DNA of 64,000 nucleotides from Acanthacorydalis orientalis (Eukaryota; Arthropoda; Insecta; Megaloptera; Corydalidae): NCBI GenBank assembly GCA_034766995.1, contig CM068313.1, positions 47,501 to 111,500 of the forward strand, read 5' to 3'. Shown piece by piece: positions 25,251 to 35,185 of this stretch (position 1 is its first letter; each line of letters starts with the position of its first letter). The notes under the pieces were generated by a model. It saw only the letters and a program-made list of their open reading frames with translations, ran no database searches and was not told where the DNA came from. The position numbers and the translations under genes were made by a program.

Positions 25251-27345
25251 CATATATGTATATATACATATATAAACAGAAAAAGAGAGAGAGAGTGAGA
25301 GACGGAGAGAAAGAGTAGGACCCTCGCATCCGCGGATCCGGGTCCCGCGATACCCGATAAACGCGATTCCGCCGCGCACCGAGAACGTCGAGTGGAAAAT
25401 TCCACGAACGTACGCTCCGCCAGTTCCAAGTTGCGAGCGACAGACGCCGGCAATTCTTAAGGAACGAATCGTAAAGGATTCTGTTTGAACTGCGCGTGTG
25501 TGTTGACGAGACGTTTTTCATTGTTCCGTCGTTCGTTCGGAGTTAATTCAATAAAAGGTCGGAATCGTGTTCGTTCGAGAGAGGGAGAGCGAACGAGAGA
25601 GAGAGAGCGAGAGAGCGCTGAAAAACAATAACGCACGACGCGTTTCGTTATTGTTCGACGTCGTTAATGTCTCACTGCGTATGATTTATCAATTAAACTC
25701 TGCGACGGCCGCCTGTGCGGACAGAGAACGGCTCGTGTACGGATTCGCCGCCATGCGCGGCCTCGGCGACCGAACGTATCGCCCGCCGTACGGAGCGCGA
25801 GAGGGTGTGCGTACACACACACACGCGCGCGCGCGATCGCGATCGCGTGCGTAGGCGTCGATACGGGCATCCTTGGGCGCGACGGAGACCGAGCGAAACG
25901 GCCCCGCAAAACTTTCCACGACGGACGTCGGACGTCGGAGTCACATTAATATTCCATTGTGTAAACTCTAATCCGGAGTGTCGTGTATCTAATGACCGGA
26001 TTAGATGACGTCGGACGTTGATCGAGCGGGCGACGTCGGAAGCCCCGGCCCGCCGTCGATTCCGTTCAATCGGCGCGGACGGTGTGCGTACGTAATTTCA
26101 GGAGGCGCGCGCGTAGACACGGCGCGCGTCCGCTCCTCATTATCGGTCTCGTGTGCGGAGAACGGCAGAAAAAACAACAGCAAAACGACAACGACAACAA
26201 TGATAATAACGATAAAAACGAATCGACGCGTCACGACCGCCCGGAACGGCGTGAAAATTGCAAGCGGCGTAATGGTGCCGGCCGTCGCGCCCGGTCGAAA
26301 TTAAATCGTGGACGATAATGACGGGCGGGTGGGGGGAGGGTCGGGGGTGCGGTCGTCAAGCAGCGGCTACGTAATCGGAAAGCATCGCTTTTCGCGCGGC
26401 GGCCGCGCTCTCGCGCCCCAAATAATACCGGGACGGAATCCCGTGTGCCGCCGTCGCGTCGATCGGCCGCCTTTTCGGATCGCGAAGAGCCGAGAGCGTC
26501 GCGTTCGACCGGAACCGGTTCCGATCGTCGTCACATCTAAATCCGACGGCGTTCCGCGTCCGGTCCCGTCCCCGACCGAGAGCCGCGCCCCCCGGCGGAA
26601 TTTTTCTCGAGACCGTCCCTCGGCCGCCCTCGACGCGACCGCGTTCGTCCCCGAGCGCGGTGCGGATTTGTTTCGTGCGGCTCCTGTGGCGCCGGTCCCG
26701 GACACGAATTCGTCGGGCGAACTGCACCGTTCCCCGCGGACGTTTCCGACGGCCGGAGCTATTTTTTTAAGTCGGCACGACTGGCAGACAGTTCTCTCGG
26801 ACTGTCATCCCGGTGGCGAGCGCAGACAATTCCCGGAACTGTCCGTGCGTCACGACGGCGACAGGACTTCCTCGTCCGCCCGACGTGCGCGCGCACGCAC
26901 GCACGCGCACACACACACACATATACGTACATACATACGTACGCATATATGTTTCCGTGTATACAAGGTGTGAAAAACAATTCACGGTGACCCGGCACAC
27001 CGCGCCATCGACAGAACAATAAGTTTTGGCGGGTAGTTCCTTATCCTTTTTCGCTCATTTTCCAGTTTTTCTTTTTCATATTGATGATTATTATTATTAT
27101 TATCATCTGGACGCCAATGAAATTTAACCGACACTTATCGTCAAAAAGTTCAGATCTTTCGGCGCACAGGTGTTTTTCCTTTTGAAAAGAAAATGGTTTA
27201 CATGAACGTGTTCTTTTCTATTGAAAAAGATTCGAATGCATAAAAAATAACAATTATATGTTTTCAGCACGTATTTACAGTATTTGGTTCTTCAAAATCT
27301 GGGAATTCTATCAAATATGCATATGCATATATATATATATATATA

Positions 27346-27395
<50 letters not shown>

Positions 27396-28194
27396 TATAT
27401 ATATATATATAAATATATATAGATATATCATCATCATCATCTTCGGCCCCTGTCAATCCACTGCTGGATAAAGACCTCTTTCTACCTCTTTTCGTTATTC
27501 CCAACACGCATCGTTCCATACTTCGTCGTGCTGTTCGGAGTCTTTGAACTATTTTGGCGTCGAGCGCCCGTGTTTCGCTGCCGTAGGTGAGGACCGGCGG
27601 CAGCGCACACTGATCGAACACTTTCTGCTTTAAACAGAGTCGGATCGTCGATTTAAATATCGAGGCGTTTCGTCCGAAAGAGCTGCATCCGATTTTTATT
27701 CTCCTATTTACTTCTCCGGTGAACGATCCATCTCTGTTGATGAGCCGGCCCAGATAGACATATTTCGTGACTTCTTCTATTTCCGTTCCTTCAATTTCGA
27801 TTTTCTTCGGACACACGAACGCGTCGAACAGAACTTTCGCGTTTGTACGATTCGTGTCGAGGCCGATTTTTTGACTGGCATCGTTCGGTTCTTCTATCCT
27901 CTTTTGCAACTCTTCCGGGGTATTTGCGAAAATAACTATATCGTCGGCGAACCGGAGACGGCTTAATCTTTCGCCCTTCATTTCGATTCCTTTGTCCTCC
28001 CGGTCGAGCGATTCGAATACTCCTTCCGAGGCCGCAGTAAACGATTTCGGAGAAATTGCATCTCCCTGTCTTACACCTTTCTCGATCTTTATTTTTCTCG
28101 TTTCTTCGTGTAGCTTCACCGACATCGTTGCTTTTTTATAGATGTTATCTAGCAGCTCGATATATGTGCCCTCTATGCCCTGGTTCTTCAATGC

Positions 28195-28269
<75 letters not shown>

Positions 28270-29510
28270 TACATATAACATATGCATGTACATATATACA
28301 TATGTATGTACATATGTATTGTCGGACGACGCGCGATGCCGACCGTCCAGATTCCACATCGGTGCGTTGCCGTGGAAACGCACCGTCGTTGTTGTTTACA
28401 ATGAACATCGACAGTTCTAAGATAACATCGGGACGGACGCGGACTCTGACGAACCGCCGTCTCGCACGGGTGCGACGTCCATCGCCGTCGTCATTTGTAA
28501 TGTAGTTTCTAAATAAATTGTTGTCCGTTTTCTGTTGGTACCGACGCACAACTTTCCCACGCGCGCTACCAGTATATATATATATATACATATATACACA
28601 TGTATATACATACATATGTGTGTATACATATACATGTACATGTGTGTATGTATGCACGTACGTACGCACGGCCGAAACGCAAAGGAGCGATGGGGAATTC
28701 GTCGAAAGCGCGCGTCCGCGCATTTCTCTGTTGACACACTCGTCCGACCGTTCACTGCGACGAGCCACCTCCCTGCGGCCGACGTCGTGCCCTTAACGAC
28801 ACGTCAGAACACCGACGCGGCAAAACATCACAAGAGTGATTCTTCCTCTTTCTCGCGATGTACGTACGTCGTGTCACGCACAATCTCTCTCTCTCTCACA
28901 CACACACTCTCTCGGCAATTTAAAAACGTGCGCCGGGCCGGAGCGTGTCGGAGAGAGGTCGTCAGCAGTCCGTCGCCCGTGTGTCGGCCGACTCGGTCGA
29001 ACGTGCGAGCGACAGCGATCGGAATCCTCTCGGCCGTCGCGCGACGCGAACGGAAGGATTCGGTCACGGCTTGAAATCTTTCCGGTTTCGAACTCTGACG
29101 GCGCTTCCGTTCGACGGCCGTCCTCGGGCGCTCGTCCTGCCGAACGCGGGCGAGCCGGCGGCCCGCTCGCGCGTCACGGACGTCGTGCGTGCGTGCGTTC
29201 CGCGTCGCGTCCACTGAAATTCCAGTCGCGTCGGCCTCGTCGTCGGCTCGTGCGCGACAGTGCCCGTCGGCGTCGGGCGGCGGCGCGTGAACGCACGCAC
29301 GCACGACGTCCGCGTGTTCCTGAGACGGAGACGCGACCGCAGTACCGTTACGGATCCGCAGCTTCGCGACGGGAACGAAATATCGAACGCGAAACCACGC
29401 TTCGGCAGAAATTCTAATTTGCACGTTCGACGCTTCGGACGTGCGAGAGACGGAGCAGTCGCGTACGCGCGGGGACGACGCAGACGCGCACAAATCATAC
29501 ATATGTGTAC

Positions 29511-29565
<55 letters not shown>

Positions 29566-29603
29566 CATATATATATATACGTATGTATGTATGTATGCAT
29601 ATG

Positions 29604-29650
<47 letters not shown>

Positions 29651-30246
29651 TTCGTAGCAAAGGGTAGAGGTGATATTGATTCAATCTTGAATACACCAAA
29701 TATTTCGTTCGAACGTTTTATTTTATTTGATATACCGTCAAACCCGACAATGTAAAAACAGTGTTGTATATTTTATGTATAATATTTTTAATTGTCGTGT
29801 TGTGTATTGAAATGTTCAATTGTCGATTTTCTAAACCATTTTGTATGTTTTCGTTACTTTCATTATTGAAAATATTTCGGTAATTTGAACATTGATTGTT
29901 AAACTCAATTCAGTATACTTTAATTACATTGTAGGAACAATAAATAAATATTCTCGGTACGGACAGTCGCATCGAACAGCTCGAACGAACCGGTCGAGTT
30001 GTCGGAACATAGAAAAGCGAAGCACGTTTGTATCACTCAGTATAATTGTCAACTTGTATTCTTTCGATAATTGTAATCATACTGTAACTGCGTTATTTCC
30101 TCATATTTATAAATAAATACAGCAATTATATTTGAACTATTGGTGTTTTTTACTCATTAATAAAGGAGCAGTAAACACATCGAGACCTTTTTATATAAAC
30201 ATTCAACGACCAGTTAAATCACGTTAAGTCGGGGTTCAACAAATTT

Positions 30247-30291
<45 letters not shown>

Positions 30292-30320
30292 TATATATTA
30301 TATATATATATATATATATA

Positions 30321-30402
<82 letters not shown>

Positions 30403-30421
30403 TGCATACATATATATATAT

Positions 30422-30486
<65 letters not shown>

Positions 30487-31598
30487 AATATAATATATAT
30501 ACATATATATATATATATATTGTCGTGTCCGTCGGGCGTCGGTCGCCACGGCGGTTCCGTTCGGTGCCCGACGCTCGATTTACATAACTGATTTTCAGCC
30601 GCCGTCATCAACGTACATTTACACATCGTCCGAGAGTGTTTCGTATCGCATCCGATTATTTGACTCGTTGTCGGAACAAAATGCAGATGCAAATGACTGT
30701 CCGAGCAGGCATCGTTTTCTACATCGTGCTGTCTGATCAGTACTCGCCGTCTAGATTGTTCTACAGCGATCCGTTTGTTCTATGATATTTGCTCGCGTGG
30801 ACATCCGTGACCCGATTCGTTTGTGTGACGTATGCCACGATACATACGCACACACACACACACACACACACACATGCACGCGTACGTTCATATGTCGAGA
30901 TCCAAATGCGAACAATAATATATACGAGATTCAATTTGAATTGAAACAATTACATTATTTTCTCCGCTCTATCCAGTTCATTACGGAGAGTGGCGCGCGA
31001 CGGGTCGGCGGCCCGCGGGTAACTACGCGGCGACGGTAGCGGCACCGCCACGATTCCAAGTGTCGAACCACAAGGCACGACGCCTCGCATCCGAACCACG
31101 GTCGACGAAACGTTTTCGAATTCGAGTCGGAGCCGCGGCACGTCCTCCGCCCGACAGACGCGAGCGTGTTCGAGATCGGGACACGGTTCCGCTCGACGCG
31201 GTGTCGTCGGGTCCGCGTGCGAACCGGGCGCGAGTCACGTACATCGAAAAGGTCATGTCGGACGAAGTGCACGTGTGGTGCAGGCCGCGCCGCGTCCGGA
31301 CGACGGCGACGCTCCGCGAACGGAACCGCGGACGGCGCCGGAAGGCCGCGCGTCTCGGATCGCGATCGACGAAACGTCTCCGAATCGAACGGACCGGACC
31401 GACGGTCCTCCGCACGTCCGCCGATCGGTCCGGACGGACGGACGGACGGACGATCCGCGGGGGACGGGACGGGGGCGACATACGAACGACGGACGACTCA
31501 CCGTTATCGAAGTACGGGCCGGCCGTCGCCGGCGTCGGCAGCAGGACGGCGACGATCGCCATCGCGAGCGCCGTCACGAACATCCAGGAGATCCTCAT
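21663..31598 (-). CDS. Agatoxin-like cystine-knot peptide precursor
   Basis: Three exons fit in phase on the minus strand: 31502-31598 (start ATG at 31598), 22978-23047, and 21663-21798 with a TAG stop. The product is 100 residues. Exon 1 encodes a hydrophobic signal peptide, likely ending at a TATA site near residue 26. Exon 2 is an acidic spacer. The codon split over exons 2 and 3 makes a Lys-Arg processing site. The mature part has eight cysteines spaced C-x6-C-x6-CC-x4-C-x-C-x6-C-x-C, an inhibitor-cystine-knot pattern, and ends in Trp-Gly, so C-terminal amidation is expected. This matches the conserved insect agatoxin-like peptides (U8-agatoxin-like in databases), regarded as neuroendocrine peptides rather than venom components; the receptor or channel target is unknown. 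Introns are 8.5 kb and 1.2 kb. Confidence 0.88.
21799..22977 (-). other. Intron 2 of agatoxin-like peptide gene
   Basis: CpG-rich intron of 1,179 bp with a short TA/TG microsatellite at about 22200-22292. The donor is at 22977-22976 (GTAAGTA) and the acceptor AG at 21800-21799. No repeat family or other exon was seen. Long open frames on both strands are compositional. Confidence 0.75.
23812..23946. repeat. (TA)n microsatellite
   Basis: TACA/TATG variants pass into pure TA (about 23870-23928). It ends 120 bp before family B copy 3. Confidence 0.95.
24070..24265 (+). repeat. Family B interspersed repeat, copy 3 (5' truncated)
   Basis: Contains GTATCACATTCGATT, CGGTAATCGCCCTCTAGATTG and a right end GTGACGTACACCG. 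The left third seen in copies 1 and 5 is missing. Unlike the others its right end is followed by CA-rich rather than TA DNA. Confidence 0.85.
24721..25172 (+). repeat. Family B interspersed repeat, copy 4 (interrupted)
   Basis: The left part (about 24721-24772, CACACCTTGTCCGCGTGTCG and CGATTATTTGA) and the right part (about 25032-25172, GTTGTCGGAACAAAATGCAG to GACGTATACAAC) match family B. About 260 bp of unrelated sequence lies between. The copy ends at a (TA)n tract. Confidence 0.7.
25173..25275. repeat. (TA)n microsatellite
   Basis: TA tract directly continuing from the right end of family B copy 4, followed by a (GA)n-rich stretch to about 25318. Confidence 0.95.
26945..27320. other. AT-rich insert of unknown origin
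   Basis: From CAAGGTGTGAAAAACAATTC (about 26965) the composition switches from CpG-rich to AT-rich, running to the (TA)n tract near 27320, with an (ATT)n/(ATC)n run at about 27083-27108. It could be a degraded transposon end. No protein or matching second terminus was recognised. Confidence 0.3.
27323..27427. repeat. (TA)n microsatellite with TCTATA and TAGATA interruptions
   Basis: TA tract at the 3' side of the RTE LINE insertion. Confidence 0.95.
27428..28193 (-). mobile_element. RTE-type LINE, 5' truncated and internally deleted
   Basis: One open frame on the minus strand encodes part of a reverse transcriptase: GVRQGD followed by ISPK, then the catalytic-loop motif FADDIVIFA, a thumb segment, and [13 protein letters not shown]. 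After [10 protein letters not shown] the frame jumps directly to the element's 3'-terminal sequence and a (GAT)n tail (about 27428-27443), so the post-RT segment and stop region are deleted. Endonuclease and the N-terminal reverse transcriptase part are absent. RTE elements typically end in short tandem repeats, as seen here. It sits between (TA)n tracts on both sides and is non-functional. Confidence 0.85.
28194..28318. repeat. (TA)n microsatellite
   Basis: Lies between the truncated 5' end of the RTE LINE and family A copy 5. Pure TA for the first ~65 bp, then TACA/TATG variants. Confidence 0.95.
28319..28572 (-). repeat. Family A interspersed repeat, copy 5
   Basis: Complete reverse-orientation copy between two TA-rich tracts, from TTGTCGGACGACGCGCGATG to the complement of TGGTAGCGCGCGTGGGAAAG. 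It is closest to copy 1 in the middle, sharing CTAAGATAACATCGGGACGG in this orientation. Confidence 0.9.
29505..29646. repeat. (TA)n microsatellite
   Basis: TA tract with TGTATGCA variants, forming the left boundary of the AT-rich island. Confidence 0.95.
29647..30240. other. AT-rich island between two TA tracts
   Basis: About 590 bp of AT-rich sequence with several AATAAA-like hexamers, in sharp contrast to the CpG-rich surroundings. No coding potential beyond a 74-residue unrecognised frame (29892-30116, plus). It may be a degraded mobile element; no terminal repeats or protein similarity were recognised. Confidence 0.4.
30252..30520. repeat. Long (TA)n microsatellite with AATATA interruptions
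   Basis: About 270 bp, among the longest TA tracts here, ending exactly at the left end of family B copy 5. Confidence 0.95.
30521..30843 (+). repeat. Family B interspersed repeat, copy 5
   Basis: Complete copy: TGTCGTGTCCGTCGGGCGTC at the TA boundary, TTTACACATCGTCCGAGAG in the middle, CTAGATTGTTCTACAGCGAT, and GTGACGTATGCCACGATAC at the right end, then a (CA)n run instead of TA. Confidence 0.9.
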
Positions 31599-32226
31599 GT
31601 TTCGGACCGCGACCGGACGGGTGCGTGTGGGCGTGTGCCGAGGAGCGGGCGCCGCGCGCGAACGGACAGGACTCGTCGAATCGAACGGGCGGACGGCCGA
31701 CTGACTGACTGACTGACTGGCCGAGCGAGCGAGTGCGCGGTCGGAGCGTGCCGTGTGACGGTGCGAGCGCAGACGAGCGAGAGTGCTGTGCTTGTGGAGC
31801 GAACGGAGGCGCACGTTCGAATGGACGAGCGGAGGCGCCGCGACGCGGATAAATACGCGGTGCCGACAGGTCGCGCGCATCCGTCCGAACGGCGTGCGCT
31901 CCTGCGCCGCCCGACCGCCCACGCGGGCGCTCATCTCTCGCGTAACGCCCGACCCCGCGGCCCCGCGCGCCCGACCCCGCGCGCGCGCCCTCGCACGCAC
32001 GCACACACACACACGGACACGGACGCCGCACGGTCCGAAGATTATTGCCTCCGCTACCGTTACGCTGTTACGAAGGCGGCGGCGGCGGCGCCGGCGTCCC
32101 CCCCCGCCGCCTTCGCCTTTCCGCACCGTATCGCGGCACCGTCGCGCCGAGACGCGCTCCGGCACACGGAGCGCGGCACGTCGGACACGAGCGCGCGTCC
32201 GCCACCCGCGTACTCCGACGACACGT

Positions 32227-32255
32227 GACTGCGACGAGCGGCGCTCGTCGCAGTC
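32227..32255. repeat. 29 bp near-perfect palindrome
   Basis: Arms GACTGCGACGAGCG (32227-32240) and its exact complement (32242-32255) around a single G, in the CpG-rich region upstream of the agatoxin-like peptide gene. Confidence 0.9.
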
Positions 32256-33798
32256 GCACGCCTCGCTCGTCCGTGTCGAAACCGGAACTCGCGTCCCGGC
32301 GCCCCCGCGCCGATACTTTCGCGCCGTCGTCGACCGCCCTTCCGTCGTTCCGGACGGCCGCGCGGACGAGTGCCGCCGCGACGTCCGTCCGCGAGGAGCG
32401 CAGAGATGCGGGGAACGTAGCGCGTCCGCACGACCGACCCGTCGGTCCGTTCCGCCGGGGACCGTGAACGCGTCCGTCCGCGTCGTCGTTCCCTTCGCTC
32501 GAGACGCGTCCCCGACGCGCTCGTCCGCCAGGACGATCCCGAAAGAACGAGGAACGAGGCGCGTGCGCCGGCGTCGTGTCGGGCGGTTCGCGCGCCCGCC
32601 TGCCCGCTCGTTCGCCGCCACGTCGAGGCGGGCGCGCCGAAGACACCGTCGCCCCCGACGGTCGGACAGGCCGTCGCCGGACAGGACTCCCCGTGACGCG
32701 CTCGCCCGAACAGCGAGTATCTCGCAGCGAACTCCGAACGACGACGATAGCAATAATATATCGGTTAACGTCCACATCGTCGATCGGCCGTCGCGACCGC
32801 CGCCCCCGTCGCGTTCCGATCGACGCCGTCCGTGTTCTGTGTTCTTGTGATGCGCGCCGCGCGTCGTTCACGCGCGTGGCCCGTCGGATCGACCGGACGG
32901 GAACGCGACAATCCGTGCGCTCGGTTTCCGAACGTCTGCGGTACTCTTCCGTCCCGTGCGCCGACGGATCGCCGCGCTTCTCGCTCGAGTGTGCGGCGCA
33001 CGTTGTCTCGGACGCACGGCGGCACTAGGCTCGACCGTTCCGACGGTCCTAAGACTGACGACTCCGTAACGGGAAGAGTCCCTCTCGCGCACACTTCGGC
33101 CGCGGACCTCCGAACACGGACGTCCGACGATCGGACGAGCGAGAACGGTCGCCGCCGATCGTCGTTTCACGTCACGGGCGGCCACGGCACCGGAAATGCG
33201 TCCAGGAAGTCGACGGCGGTCGTGTGGGAAAATTAATGCGTGCGGGGAGGTACGCGTGCCTTTTGCCTGCAGTGAATCATTTTCATCGCTGACGGTTTTT
33301 CTTTCTGATTGCCGAGCGGACGTTCGTTTAAGAACATATATATCTATGAATATATATATACACACATATATATATATATACATATACATATGTATATATA
33401 CATATGTATATATATGTGTGCGTGTGCACGACACCCACACGTGTGTGCGAACGGGCAGATAGATAAAAGTCCAGGAATAGATCCGTCGCAATTCGATATT
33501 TCGAATGTGCAAAAAAAAGCACACGCACGCACACACACACACACACACACGCTCGCAGAGATCCGCGATCGTCGTCCGTCTAGTGTTTCGTTACACGACG
33601 TCAGCGGCCGCCGTGCGATGCAAACGCATACGAGGACAGCTTTATTCGTCCCGGAGGACCTCATCTGCGGCTCGCGTATCCGTCCGAGCGGCGTCCCGCG
33701 CCGCACGGCTCGGCTTTTATTATCGTTATCATTGCCGCTGCACGTACGCACGCAGGCGCGTGTGCGCGCACACATGCATGTACACACATGTGTGTGTG

Positions 33799-33867
<69 letters not shown>

Positions 33868-33874
33868 GTATATA

Positions 33875-35185
33875 CGAGGTGTGATCAAAAAGTAACGAGA
33901 ATTTTTAAATTTCGCGGGTTTGAAGAGTCCGTTTATCAAAATTTTTTTTTATTATGTTGGTACACATGTCCCTAAAGTATAAAAAAATTTTCAGCTGTTT
34001 TCATTGTTTAGTTTTTAAGTGGCAGCCGCTAAGGTAAGACGTGTCTTTTGAGCTCGGCGATTTTTGTTCATTGAAAAAAATGGATCAAAGAATTTGTATT
34101 AAATTTTGCGTAAAAAATGAAATAAAGTGCAACAAAGTGTGTGAAATGTTAAGAAAGACCTATGGTGACTCTACTGTGAGTAAACCAAGAATCTATGAGT
34201 GGTATAAACGTTTTTCAGACGGTCGTGAAAGCGTCGAACATGATGATCGTTCTGGGCGCCCTAACACTTCGATTAATGAGGATAACGTCGAGGAAGTTAA
34301 GCAAATGATTTTAAAAGATCGACGAATCTCTATCAGAGAAGTCGCTGATGATATCGGTATATCATGTGGATCATGTCGAGCAATTTTCACTGACGTTTTA
34401 GGCACGACACGTGTGGCAGCCAAATTCGTCCCAAAGTTGTTGAATTTTGATCAAAAACAACATCGAGTAGATGTCTCCGAAGAATTGCTGAATAAAGCCA
34501 ATAACGATCCAGAATTTATGAATCGCATCATATCTGGTGACGAAACATGGGTTTATGGGTATGACGTTGAAACCGAGGCACAGTCATCGCAACGGAAGCT
34601 GCCTGGTGAGCCGAGACCGAAAAAAATTCGTCAAGTTCGATCAAAAGTGAAGGTTATTCTCGCTGTTTTTTTTTTTGATTCGAAGGGCACAGTGCGTCAT
34701 GAATTCCTACCAGAAGGTCGCACTGTCGATCAAGAATACTACTTGGAAGTTATGCGCCGTTCACGCGAAGCGATTCGACGAGAACGACCGGTATTGTGGC
34801 AAACCAATTCGTGGAAACTGCATCACGATAACGCTCCCTCTCGCGTGAATTTTTGGCAAAAAATAATACTGTTGTGATACCTCAGGCACCATATTCACCG
34901 GACATCGCACCCTGTGACTTTTTTTTGTTCCCAAGGTTGAAAAAAATATTGAAAGGTCGACGTTTTGATACCATTGATGAGATAAAAGAGGAATCGCTGA
35001 AGGAGATAAGAGCTATATTAAAAAGTGAGTCTGAAAAGTGCTTTGAAGACTGGAAAAAGCGTCGGCAAAAATGTATCATGTCAGGGGGGGGGGATTACTT
35101 TGAAGGCGACAAATTCGAAATTAAAGAATAAATGAATAGTTTTTGAGAAAAAAAATAATTCTCGTTACTTTTTGACCACACCTCG
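33875..35185 (+). mobile_element. Mariner transposon, near complete, 1,311 bp
   Basis: Terminal inverted repeats begin CGAGGTGTGATCAAAAAG (left, from 33875) and, as complement, CGAGGTGTGGTCAAAAAG (right, ending 35185). They match over the first ~28 bases with one mismatch. Both ends are bordered by TA, the mariner target duplication, inside a (TA)n tract. Length and transposase motifs fit the mariner group of the Tc1/mariner superfamily. The single internal gene is broken by a small deletion (see transposase), so the copy is non-autonomous but recent in appearance. Confidence 0.95.
34080..35131 (+). pseudogene. Mariner transposase, broken by a small deletion
   Basis: The ATG at 34080 (MDQRICIKFCVKNEIK) begins the N-terminal helix-turn-helix DNA-binding region. 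An in-frame ATG at 34041 exists but is not typical of the family. The catalytic aspartates of the D,D34D triad are visible: SGDETW (GAC near 34539), HHDN (GAT near 34827) and YSPD (GAC at 34901). The second and third lie 74 bases apart instead of the 105 expected for 34 intervening residues, so about 31 bases appear deleted just after HHDNAPS. This shifts the frame: the first frame stops at about 34877 and the C-terminal part continues in another frame to TAA at 35131. No other stop was seen. The protein is not functional as it stands. Confidence 0.9.

Larger units (their letters stand above)
23048..31501 (-). other. Intron 1 of agatoxin-like peptide gene, repeat-rich
   Basis: This 8,454 bp intron holds (TA)n tracts near 23.9, 25.2, 27.4, 28.25, 29.6 and 30.4 kb, three family B copies (24.1, 24.7-25.2, 30.5 kb), one family A copy (28.3 kb), an internally deleted RTE LINE (27.4-28.2 kb) and an AT-rich island (29.65-30.24 kb). 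The donor (31501-31500) and acceptor (23049-23048) leave phase 1 on both sides. No additional exon is needed for the precursor. Confidence 0.7.

Noticed and set aside
26308..26973. 221-residue open frame on the plus strand.
   Set aside because: Compositional, antisense open, ends in a microsatellite, inside the intron of the agatoxin-like gene; no domain recognised.
31023..32777. 584-residue open frame on the minus strand.
   Set aside because: Only the short piece 31502-31598 is real (signal peptide exon of the agatoxin-like gene). The remainder is compositional and lacks domain similarity.
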